From Denitrobaculum sp965232285 (GTDB taxonomy: Bacteria > Pseudomonadota > Alphaproteobacteria > Kiloniellales > Kiloniellaceae): 64,000 bases of DNA. Location: contig CBDDPL010000004.1 in assembly GCA_965232285.1 (NCBI GenBank), positions 4,650,001 to 4,714,000 on the forward strand. The letters run 5' to 3'. This document shows, in pieces, positions 26,901 to 34,145 of this stretch (position 1 is its first letter; each line of letters opens with the position of its first letter). The position numbers and the translations under genes are program-made. The notes under the pieces are model-generated. The model was not told the DNA's origin, searched no databases, and was given only the letters and a program-made list of their open reading frames with translations.

Positions 26901-27494
26901 TCAGATGCCGTCGTGGATCGCCGACATGCCGATGGTTTTCTTGTATTGGGGCACCAGCTTCAAGGCGGCCTTGACCTTGGTGACCTCCGTCGCGATGGCC
27001 GCGGCGTTTTTCTTGCCGACGATGGCCACCGCTGCGTTGTAAGCCGCGGCATAGAGTTTGTCCGCGGCGGCATTGGTCACGTCCTTCAGCCGATCCGTCT
27101 TAACAGGGTGATTGCCGTAGAGATAGAGCGCCTGGGCGATGTAGCCCGCCGCCTCGTCATCGATGTTCGGTGTTTTGCCCAGCTTGCGCATGTCGCTGAC
27201 CGCGTGGGTCGCCTCATGGACAATCAGAGCCCGATCCAACAGATTGAAGCTGGAGCTGTTCTTCTTCAACTGAAGCTGATTGAGCTTCACATTATAGAGG
27301 GCATCGTGCGAGATCGTGGGATCGACGACCACAGTGATTTTTCCCGCACTGACGGCCTTTCCCACATCGGCGATCAGCGCAGGAGTCACCTGGATCGTGC
27401 CCAGCGTAAAATTCACCAGGCTCGTTGCCTTTGTATCTTTCAGAAGCTTTTCAATGGCGGTCACCGTTGCGGGCGCCGCTGGAGAGCTTGCCAT
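26901..27494 (-). CDS. Hypothetical protein with HExxH metallopeptidase-like motif
   Basis: 197 residues, not matched to a named family. The central segment ALIVHEATHAVSDM holds HEATH, a gluzincin-type zinc motif; IDDEAAGYIAQALYL about 20 residues later could supply the third ligand (Glu). There is no signal peptide; the C-terminus is Ala/Lys-rich and helical. GAGGACC precedes the ATG. No toxin or immunity partner is adjacent. A small secreted or injected protease is possible but unsupported. Confidence 0.7.
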   Translation of the reverse strand: MASSPAAPATVTAIEKLLKDTKATSLVNFTLGTIQVTPALIADVGKAVSAGKITVVVDPTISHDALYNVKLNQLQLKKNSSSFNLLDRALIVHEATHAVSDMRKLGKTPNIDDEAAGYIAQALYLYGNHPVKTDRLKDVTNAAADKLYAAAYNAAVAIVGKKNAAAIATEVTKVKAALKLVPQYKKTIGMSAIHDGI

Positions 27495-27587
27495 GAGATG
27501 GTCCTCAGTAATGAATTTGCATCTAATATGGCATCATAACATTTAATTCGTATACATACAATATTCAGTTATCCGCTTGTGCTTCCG

Positions 27588-27914
27588 TCACTTCGGCGGC
27601 AGGGACCCGGCAAAGCGGGAGGCCAGGTCGATCCAGCTCTCCAGACCGCTGACCCGGCAGGCCTCCGCATCTACCCAGACCAGACCGCCCATGCGCCGGC
27701 CATTGAACGCAACCACTTCGGCGCCGGGACGGGCGATGGCGTCCGCCTCCTGGGCTTTGCCGACCCGGAACATGAAGCGCCCGACCTCGACGCCGCAGAG
27801 CATATTGCCGTTCAGGAGCCAGCAGATACCGCCGAACATGGCTTTCTCGGTGACGCCCTGACGCGAAGCCAGTGCCTGCCGCATCAGGTCCGCGGGATGA
27901 AGGTCATAAGGCAT
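27588..27914 (-). CDS. TfoX N-terminal domain protein
   Basis: 108 residues. The pattern KAMFGGICWLLNGNMLCGV followed by FMFRVGK is the TfoX/Sxy N-terminal domain without the C-terminal HTH part. The standalone form is common in alphaproteobacteria and has no proven role. It lies downstream of, and in line with, the MAPEG gene. Confidence 0.85.
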   Translation of the reverse strand: MPYDLHPADLMRQALASRQGVTEKAMFGGICWLLNGNMLCGVEVGRFMFRVGKAQEADAIARPGAEVVAFNGRRMGGLVWVDAEACRVSGLESWIDLASRFAGSLPPK

Positions 27915-27936
27915 TTACGGCACCTCCAGTCAGGAC

Positions 27937-28329
27937 TTACACGACGCCCCAGGCCTGCCAGATCAGGAAGGCCGCAAAGGAAAGCATCGACAGAAAGGTC
28001 ATGGCCATCCCGATCGCCCGGCCCGGGGCCATGCCGCGCGTCACGATAGCGTGGGCATGAATCAGACGGCCGGCCACGAGCAGCGCGCCGCCGCCCCAGA
28101 GCAGCGCTGCCGGTGCACCGCCGAGTTCGGCCAGCGCCATGGCGATCAGCGCAATCGGAATGGTCTCCGTGAAATTCCCATGCGCGCGCATGCGCCGGGT
28201 CATGGTGACATCTCCGCCATCCAAAAAGTCGATGCCGGACTTAACGCGGTAGGCGCCGACAAGGGCGGTCAGTCCAAACTGAACAACCACCAGAAGCGCC
28301 ACGAACAGCGGCGAAATGACAAGCGGCAT
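27937..28329 (-). CDS. MAPEG family membrane protein
   Basis: 130 residues with four hydrophobic helices. The motif RVKSGIDFLDGGD, RRMRAHGNFTETIPIALIAM and GRLIHAHAI mark the MAPEG fold (membrane-associated eicosanoid and glutathione metabolism). The bacterial role is unknown; glutathione-dependent detoxification is plausible. It lies 22 bases upstream of the TfoX-like gene, so probably one transcript. Confidence 0.88.
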   Translation of the reverse strand: MPLVISPLFVALLVVVQFGLTALVGAYRVKSGIDFLDGGDVTMTRRMRAHGNFTETIPIALIAMALAELGGAPAALLWGGGALLVAGRLIHAHAIVTRGMAPGRAIGMAMTFLSMLSFAAFLIWQAWGVV

Positions 28330-28473
28330 AGTTTCTCTCCTCCTCAGGCTGTCTTTTCCCTTTAGACGAAGCAGCGAGGCGATTTCCGACCGCAGCGGGA
28401 AACTTTTCTTTCGACAAGGCGCTTTGGAAGAGGAGAATTCGGGACCCTGATAACTCCGGAAGAGCGTACAGCC

Positions 28474-28911
28474 ATGACAGAACGACCGATCCCCGCCGCC
28501 CTGGCCGTCGTGATGAAAGATTCGCGCTTCCTTCTGGTCCGCCGGAGCAACAGACCGGATCTGGGTCTCTGGGGTTTTCCCGGCGGCAAGATCGAACTGG
28601 GCGAGACCGTCAGCGAGGCTGCGGTCCGGGAGTTACGGGAAGAGACCGGAATCCACGCCGAAGCCCGCGAAACCCTGACCTCCGTCGACGTGATCATCCG
28701 CGACAGGGAGGACCGGTTGCTGCACCACTATGTGCTGGTCGCCGTGCTCTGCAACTACCTGGGCGGCGAAGCTGTCGCGGCTGACGATGTGTCGGAAGCC
28801 GCCTGGTTCGACTACGAAAAGATCCTGGCGAGCCCGGAGGGCAAAAGCCCGGACGTCGGTCGCGTGGCCAAAGAGGCGGTGGACCGGATTGGCTGGGCCG
28901 GCGCCAAATAG
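28474..28911 (+). CDS. NUDIX hydrolase
   Basis: 145 residues. The Nudix box GGKIELGETVSEAAVRELRE plus ETG is complete. The LWGFPGGK and DDVSEAAWF segments fit ADP-ribose or MutT-like pyrophosphatases. It is alone, divergent from the MAPEG gene and convergent with the next small protein. The substrate is not determinable. Confidence 0.9.
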   Translation: MTERPIPAALAVVMKDSRFLLVRRSNRPDLGLWGFPGGKIELGETVSEAAVRELREETGIHAEARETLTSVDVIIRDREDRLLHHYVLVAVLCNYLGGEAVAADDVSEAAWFDYEKILASPEGKSPDVGRVAKEAVDRIGWAGAK

Positions 28912-28921
28912 AGGCAACCGC

Positions 28922-29242
28922 TTACTTCGCTTCGGCCGCCTTCACCTTTTCCAAAAATTCCTCGAGGCTCCGCTCGACCTTGCCACAGGGCAGGCCCCAG
29001 ACGTAATCGTGGCTGGAGAGGTCGTTTTCGCGCAGGCCGGTCTTGAAATCCTGCACGCCGCCATAGCGCTGCCGCATTTCCTTCGCGAGGCCGCTATAAC
29101 CGCAGTGGCTGGCATAAGCGGTTACCCGGCCAAGCTTGTAATATCCCGACTCCTCCGCTTTCAGAACAGCGGGATTTATCCCGAGGGTCACTGCACAAAA
29201 AAACAGCGCCAGAAGAACCTGACGCAGCGCCGCCGAAAGCAT
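28922..29242 (-). CDS. Small periplasmic hypothetical protein
   Basis: 106 residues. The signal peptide is RQVLLALFFCAVTLGINPAV. The mature part has two Cys (ASHCGYSG, GLPCGKVE) that could form a disulfide, plus a helical Glu/Lys-rich end. GAGGTAGG lies before the ATG. No family is recognised. The two-Cys layout resembles other short alphaproteobacterial secreted proteins of unknown role. Confidence 0.65.
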   Translation of the reverse strand: MLSAALRQVLLALFFCAVTLGINPAVLKAEESGYYKLGRVTAYASHCGYSGLAKEMRQRYGGVQDFKTGLRENDLSSHDYVWGLPCGKVERSLEEFLEKVKAAEAK

Positions 29243-29380
29243 AGGCCTACCTCGCCAAAATCAATTTAAAATCGAATAACTGGCGATAGAATACCTATTA
29301 AATTGTAAAAATCCAATGGAAATGCCCTACAGATGTCACAACCGGGCATTTGTCACATCCGGTCCTGCGTCACAGTCAGG

Positions 29381-29962
29381 CTATTCCCGGATGCGTTTGT
29401 CCAGCTTGCTGAGAATGCGATCGAAGGCGGCGATTTCGGAGTCACTCAGCACGGAGAGGAATTCCCGCTCCCAGGCCAGAGCCATCGGCGCGATCTTGTC
29501 GTAGATGCGCTTGCCCCGGACCGAGAGCTGCAGACGAACCATGCGATTGTCGCGCGGATCGGTCTCGCGCTTCACCAGGCCGGCGTCGTGCATGCGGGAG
29601 ATCGCGCGGCTGACCTTGACCTTGTCCATGGAGGTCCGCTCGGCGACCTCGTTGGCGGAGAGCGGCGCGGCGCGGCCCAGGTTGGCCATCACCCGCCACT
29701 CCGGGATCGAGAGCCCGAAACGCGCCTGATACTGCTCGGCCAGCGCCCGGCTGACCAGGTTGTTCAGGACTGAGAGGCGGTAAGGCAGGAAGTTATCTAG
29801 TTCCAGTACCGCCCCGTCGTTTACCCCCACCGCAGCCTCACCGGCGGGACGCCGCTCATGCTGGCGCGGCGCACGCGCGCTGGTCTTGATGCCGCGAACC
29901 TGACGCCCGCGCTCGGAACGACCGCGCTTCGCGCCGCCGAGAGTCTCAGCTTTACCGGCCAT
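29381..29962 (-). CDS. MarR family regulator, probable repressor of homogentisate genes
   Basis: About 193 residues from ATG 29962, which has GGAGG upstream. A basic N-terminal tail of about 45 residues precedes the MarR winged helix: GLSIPEWRVMANLGRAAPLS, NEVAERTSMDKVKVSRAISR, and the wing VKRETDPRDNRMVRLQLS. It is divergent from hmgA, and the operator TAGTTTCATATGAAACCA lies in between, 65-82 bases from its own start. By analogy with HmgR-type regulators it likely releases DNA on binding homogentisate or a product. Confidence 0.85.
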   Translation of the reverse strand: MAGKAETLGGAKRGRSERGRQVRGIKTSARAPRQHERRPAGEAAVGVNDGAVLELDNFLPYRLSVLNNLVSRALAEQYQARFGLSIPEWRVMANLGRAAPLSANEVAERTSMDKVKVSRAISRMHDAGLVKRETDPRDNRMVRLQLSVRGKRIYDKIAPMALAWEREFLSVLSDSEIAAFDRILSKLDKRIRE

Positions 29963-30026
29963 AGGGCCTCCAACATTCCGGCACCGCGCAGAGAGACCAG
30001 CAGCGACGCCACACACGACTTGACAT

Positions 30027-30044
30027 TAGTTTCATATGAAACCA
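30027..30044. promoter_or_regulatory. MarR-type operator upstream of hmgA
   Basis: TAGTTTCATATGAAACCA, arms TAGTTTCA/TGAAACCA (7 of 8 paired), matches the maiA site at 26836. A second perfect palindrome, GGTTGCAACC, follows at 30049-30058. Confidence 0.75.
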
Positions 30045-30189
30045 TTTTGGTTGCAACCGAAGACTAGCCAAAAACGAGCGGCTTGGAAAACTTCGCGGCT
30101 ATGGCCCGCGCGACGAGCGGCCGGCTCCGCGATTCTGGGGAGAGATCGTCCAGGGACCGCACCTGGGCCAAGGTGTTCGACCCGAGGGG

Positions 30190-30310
30190 TTTGCTCCGAC
30201 GGGTTCGACCGAACAGGTTTGACCCGACGGGCTTGGGTTGCCCGACTGGGTTAACCGAACCGGGTCCGCCGAACCGGGTCCGCCAGATCGGGTTCGCCGA
30301 ACCGGATCGG
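30190..30310. repeat. Degenerate 14-bp tandem repeat in the hmgA leader
   Basis: Four contiguous 14-base units are clear: CCGAACCGGGTCCG (30255-30268 and again 30269-30282), CCAGATCGGGTTCG (30283-30296) and CCGAACCGGATCGG (30297-30310). Less regular copies of CCGAC(G/T)GGGTT precede them from about 30195. It is not coding; frames through it are low-complexity. Confidence 0.75.
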
Positions 30311-30442
30311 CCGGGCGTCAAGACCGTCAGGCCATGGCCCGCAGTTCTCTCCAGCCACAGCGCACCGGGACCGCAGCGTTTGCAGGCCCTGTCCGGTCAG
30401 GCTCTTGCCTGGCACGCACAGAACGCTAAGGAGCGCCAGAGA

Positions 30443-31582
30443 ATGAAACGCCACATTTCTTTTCAACGTGTCGAGGGACTGACCTCGCGGCAGGCGCATG
30501 CCAAGCTGCCCGAAGGCACCTACGAGCGGGAGATGGGCAAGGAAGGTTTCTTCGGCCCGGCCAGTCATCTCTACCACAAGAACCCGCCGACCGGCTGGAT
30601 CGACTGGGAGGGCCCGCTGCGCCCCCGCGCCTTCGACCTGACCCTGATCAACCAGATCGAGGCCTCACCCTGGGACGCGAAGTGCGTGCTGCATAACGCC
30701 TCGGTCCAGGTGCGCTTCTGGCGTGTGCCGGAGGCCATGGAAAAGCTGGCGCGCAACGGCGACGGCGACGAGCTGATCTTCCTGCACCAGGGCAAGGGCG
30801 ACCTCTTCTGCGACTTCGGCCACCTGGAAGTCGAGGCCGGCGACTACATCATGATCCCCCGCGGCACCATGTGGCGGCTGGAATCAAGTGAGCCTATGAC
30901 CGCCCTGCTGATCGAAGCCACCAACGGCAGTTACATGCTGCCGGACAAAGGCATGCTCGGGCCGCACGCGATTTTCGACCCGGCCATGCTGGACGTGCCC
31001 ACGATCGACGAGGCCTTCAAGGACCAGCAGGCAGATGCCAACGGCTCGGACAGAACCTGGCAGGTCGCCATCAAGCGCCGCAACGCGGTCAGCACCGTGA
31101 CCTTCCCCTTCAATCCGCTGGACGCCGTGGGCTGGAAAGGCGACCTGGCGCCGGTGCGCATCAACGTGCGCGACATCCGTCCGCTGCTGAGCGCCCGCTA
31201 TCACCTGCCGCCCTCGGCCCACACCACCTTCGTGGGGAATCGCTTCGTGGTCTGCACCTTCGCGCCGCGCCCCTTCGAGAGCGATCCGGACGCGCTGAAG
31301 GTGCCCTTCTATCACAACAACGACGACTACGATGAAGTGCTGTTCTATCACGCCGGGGACTTCTTCAGCCGGGACAACATCCACCCGGGCATGATGACCT
31401 TCCACCCCTGCGGCTTCACCCACGGCCCGCACCCGAAAGCCCTGGCCGGCGCCTTCACGCCCAAGAAGGCGGCGACCGACGAGTACGCGGTGATGATCGA
31501 CACCCGCGACGCCCTGGAGGTCGGCGACCTGCCCAGCGGCATCGAACAGCATGAATATGTGAAGAGCTGGCGCGTCACCTGA
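30443..31582 (+). CDS. hmgA: Homogentisate 1,2-dioxygenase
   Basis: 379 residues from ATG 30443, preceded by TAAGGAG. The cupin-type C-terminal half carries the iron site: His in FYHNNDDYDEVLF (about 290) with the Glu a few residues on, and His in GFTHGPHP. HmgA opens homogentisate to maleylacetoacetate. It is shorter than the 430-445 residues of the classical enzyme, a form seen in several alphaproteobacteria. The frame is open from 30083, but that part is the repeat-rich leader. fahA follows after 50 bases. Confidence 0.9.
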   Translation: MKRHISFQRVEGLTSRQAHAKLPEGTYEREMGKEGFFGPASHLYHKNPPTGWIDWEGPLRPRAFDLTLINQIEASPWDAKCVLHNASVQVRFWRVPEAMEKLARNGDGDELIFLHQGKGDLFCDFGHLEVEAGDYIMIPRGTMWRLESSEPMTALLIEATNGSYMLPDKGMLGPHAIFDPAMLDVPTIDEAFKDQQADANGSDRTWQVAIKRRNAVSTVTFPFNPLDAVGWKGDLAPVRINVRDIRPLLSARYHLPPSAHTTFVGNRFVVCTFAPRPFESDPDALKVPFYHNNDDYDEVLFYHAGDFFSRDNIHPGMMTFHPCGFTHGPHPKALAGAFTPKKAATDEYAVMIDTRDALEVGDLPSGIEQHEYVKSWRVT

Positions 31583-31632
31583 CGAACGCGCGACGAGCAT
31601 CAACGAATGAAAAAGACACAGAGAGATCCCGA

Positions 31633-32622
31633 ATGAAACTCGCCAGCATCAAATCCGACAGCCGCGACGGCACCCTGATCGTGGTCAGCCGCGACCTGTC
31701 CCAGGCGGTCGAGGTGCCCGCCATCGCGTCCAGCCTGCAGGCCGTCCTCGAGGATTGGAAGGCCAAGGCCCCGGAACTGGAAGCGGTCTACGCCAAGCTG
31801 AACGCCGGTGAGATGAGCGCCGCCTTCGACCTGGATCCGGTCACCCTGGAATCGCCCCTGCCCCGCGCCTATCAGTGGGCCGACGGCTCGGCCTACGTGA
31901 ACCACGTGGAGCTGGTGCGCAAGGCCCGCGGCGCGCAGATGCCCGAGAGCTTCTGGACCGACCCCCTGATGTATCAGGGCGGTTCCGATGCCTTCCTGGG
32001 GCCGCGCGACGACGTGCCCCTGGGCAGCGAGGACTGGGGCATCGACTTCGAGTCCGAGATCGCCGTGATCCTGGACGACACCCCCATGGGCGTCGGCGCG
32101 GAGGCCGCCAGGGGCCACATCAAGCTGCTGATGCTGGTCAACGACGTTTCCCTGCGCAACCTGATCCCCGCCGAGCTGGGCAAGGGCTTCGGCTTCTTCC
32201 ATGCCAAGCCCTCAAGCGCCTTCTCGCCCGTGGCGGTCACGCCCGACGAACTGGGTGCGGCCTGGGACGGCGGCAAGGTCAACCTGCCTCTGGTCACGCA
32301 CCTGAACGGCGAGCTCTTCGGCCAGCCCAACGCCGGCGTGGACATGACCTTCGACTTCCCGCAGCTGGTCAGCCACGCCGCCAAGTCGCGCCCGCTGACC
32401 GCCGGCTGCATCATCGGCTCCGGCACCGTCTCCAACGTCGACCGCTCGGCGGGCTCTTCCTGCCTGGCCGAAAAGCGCATGCTGGAGATCATCGACGAGG
32501 GCGCGGCCAAGACCCCCTTCATGCAGTTCGGCGACCGGGTGCGGATCGAGATGCTGGACGGCGAGGGCCAGTCGATCTTCGGCGCCATCGACCAGCAGGT
32601 CGTGAAATACGACAACCCGTAA
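31633..32622 (+). CDS. fahA: Fumarylacetoacetase
   Basis: 329 residues, FAA hydrolase family. Metal ligands are seen in WGIDFESEIAVILDD (Glu-Glu-Asp pattern) and in VNDVSLRNLIP; GSGTVSNVDRSAGSSCLAE is the active-site loop. It splits fumarylacetoacetate to fumarate and acetoacetate, the last step of tyrosine breakdown. It follows hmgA directly. A MITE-like element begins 2 bases after its stop. Confidence 0.9.
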   Translation: MKLASIKSDSRDGTLIVVSRDLSQAVEVPAIASSLQAVLEDWKAKAPELEAVYAKLNAGEMSAAFDLDPVTLESPLPRAYQWADGSAYVNHVELVRKARGAQMPESFWTDPLMYQGGSDAFLGPRDDVPLGSEDWGIDFESEIAVILDDTPMGVGAEAARGHIKLLMLVNDVSLRNLIPAELGKGFGFFHAKPSSAFSPVAVTPDELGAAWDGGKVNLPLVTHLNGELFGQPNAGVDMTFDFPQLVSHAAKSRPLTAGCIIGSGTVSNVDRSAGSSCLAEKRMLEIIDEGAAKTPFMQFGDRVRIEMLDGEGQSIFGAIDQQVVKYDNP

Positions 32623-32624
32623 AG

Positions 32625-32892
32625 TAATACCAAGGAGCGTTAATAATGACCCATAGGGATTGTCTCCAGGAACCTTCGGGTAGGAGAAGAGCCGCAGGCG
32701 ATGCAGCGCATCGGCAAGGCTTTTCGACGCCCTCCGAAGGCTCCTGGAGACAACCGGAACGGCAGATTTCTGCGGCTTTCGGGCTGCGTCGCGCACGGCT
32801 TCCGATACCCCGTATCGCTACGCCGCACGCTCCTAGCCGAAAACCACTGAAATTTGTCCCTATGAGTCATTATTAACGCACCTTGGTATAAG
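32625..32892. mobile_element. MITE-like element with 33-bp terminal inverted repeats
   Basis: The ends 32627-32659 and 32857-32889 are inverted copies with 2 mismatches in 33; each contains GCGTTAATAATGAC. Inside, TTGTCTCCAGGAACCTTCGG (32660-32679) is repeated inverted at 32734-32753 with 1 mismatch, and a further CGATAC/GTATCG hairpin lies near 32803-32818. About 265 bases, no transposase. A short frame through it is not a gene. A target duplication could not be defined with certainty. It sits between fahA and the MBL gene inside the operon. Confidence 0.85.
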
Positions 32893-32918
32893 ACACCCCC
32901 GCAGGAGAGAGAAACGAC

Positions 32919-33896
32919 ATGACCGCCAAGTTTGCTTCGCAGGGCGACCTGCAGGAAAAGAAGATCAGCTTCACCGAGCTGGCCGAGGGCGTCTACGCCT
33001 ATACCGCCGAGGGCGACCCCAACTCCGGCGTGGTGATCGGCGACGACAGCGTGATGGTGATGGACGCCCAGGCCACGCCGGTGCAGGCCCAGCCCCTGAT
33101 CGACTGCATCCGGAGCGTGACCGACAAGCCGATCAAGCACGTGGTGCTCAGCCACTATCACGCCGTGCGGGTCATGGGTGCCTCGGCCTACGGCGCCCAC
33201 GAGATCATCGCCAGCCAGGACACTCACGACCTGATCGTCGAGCGCGGCGCGCAGGATTTCAAATCGGAAGTCCAGCGTTTTCCGCGCCTCTTCCAGTCGG
33301 TCGAATCCGTGCCCGGCCTGACCTGGCCGACCATGACCTTCGAGGGCGAAATGACCTTGCGGCTGGGCAAACGCGAAGTGCAGCTCAAGCAGATCGGCCG
33401 CGGCCACACCAAGGGCGACATCATTGCCTGGCTGCCCGACGAGAAGATCTGCTTCTCCGGCGACCTGGTCGAGTTCGGCGCCACCCCCTACACCGGCGAC
33501 GCCTATCTGACCGACTGGCCGACCACCCTCGCCAAACTGCGCGATTTCGATCCCCAGAAGCTGATCCCTGGCCGCGGCGACGCCCTTGAAGATGCCAAGG
33601 ACGTGGCCCAGGCGATCGACGGTACCCAGGCCTTCATCACCGAGCTCTACGAGTCGGTCAAGGCGGGCGTCGCCGAGAAGAAGGAATTGAACGTCGTCTA
33701 CGCCGAGACCTTCGCCAAGCTCTCCAAGACCTACGGCGACTGGGTGATCTTCGAGCACTGCATGCCCTTCGACGTGACCCGCGCCTTCGACGAGGCCCAG
33801 GGCATCGTCGATCCGCGCATCTGGACCGCCGAGCGCGACATGGAAATGTGGGCGGCGCTCGAGCGGGACAAGGATGTGAAATACGCGGAGGCTTAA
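32919..33896 (+). CDS. MBL-fold metallohydrolase of the homogentisate cluster
   Basis: 325 residues. The fold is shown by NSGVVIGDDSVMVMDAQ, VVLSHYHAVRVMGASAY, GRGHTKGDIIAW and KICFSGDLVEFG. The canonical HxHxDH is HYHAVR, so the Asp-His pair of the second metal site is missing while later His and Asp ligands remain. AGGAGAG precedes the ATG. It is downstream of fahA and upstream of the FAD oxidoreductase. A hydrolase or thioesterase acting on a pathway by-product is possible; not known. Confidence 0.85.
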   Translation: MTAKFASQGDLQEKKISFTELAEGVYAYTAEGDPNSGVVIGDDSVMVMDAQATPVQAQPLIDCIRSVTDKPIKHVVLSHYHAVRVMGASAYGAHEIIASQDTHDLIVERGAQDFKSEVQRFPRLFQSVESVPGLTWPTMTFEGEMTLRLGKREVQLKQIGRGHTKGDIIAWLPDEKICFSGDLVEFGATPYTGDAYLTDWPTTLAKLRDFDPQKLIPGRGDALEDAKDVAQAIDGTQAFITELYESVKAGVAEKKELNVVYAETFAKLSKTYGDWVIFEHCMPFDVTRAFDEAQGIVDPRIWTAERDMEMWAALERDKDVKYAEA

Positions 33897-34062
33897 GGCG
33901 CGTCGCGCCTTTTAGTTAGGTTCAGCTTTCGCTGAACCTGCACCAGCCTTCACTGCGGGGTTTGATTAGGTTCGGCTGGCGCCGAACCGGCCCCAGCCCA
34001 CTCCCCCTCCCGGCCACCCATCGGAATTATCATGTGGGTGGCCGGAAGGGGGAGTGGGCCGG
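33897..34062. repeat. Stacked hairpin repeats
   Basis: Three inverted repeats follow each other: AGGTTCAGC-TTTC-GCTGAACCT (33918-33939), the related AGGTTCGGC-TGGC-GCCGAACC (33968-33988), and a 25-bp arm pair 33996-34020 / 34035-34059 with one mismatch (core CCGGCCACCCA/TGGGTGGCCGG). The first two units are diverged copies of each other. REP-like or terminator-like, but without T-runs. Confidence 0.75.
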
Positions 34063-34145
34063 CACCGAGGCAAAACAAAGCTTGGCAGCAAGACCGAGCG
34101 CGTAACAATGAAGAGAGAAGACTCCGTATTGGGGAGACACCCTTC

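Noticed and set aside
30083..30442. Upstream extension of hmgA
   Set aside because: No homology, contains the tandem repeats; TAAGGAG and ATG 30443 give the proper start.
32646..32876. 76-residue frame read as a gene
   Set aside because: It is entirely made of the MITE inverted repeats.
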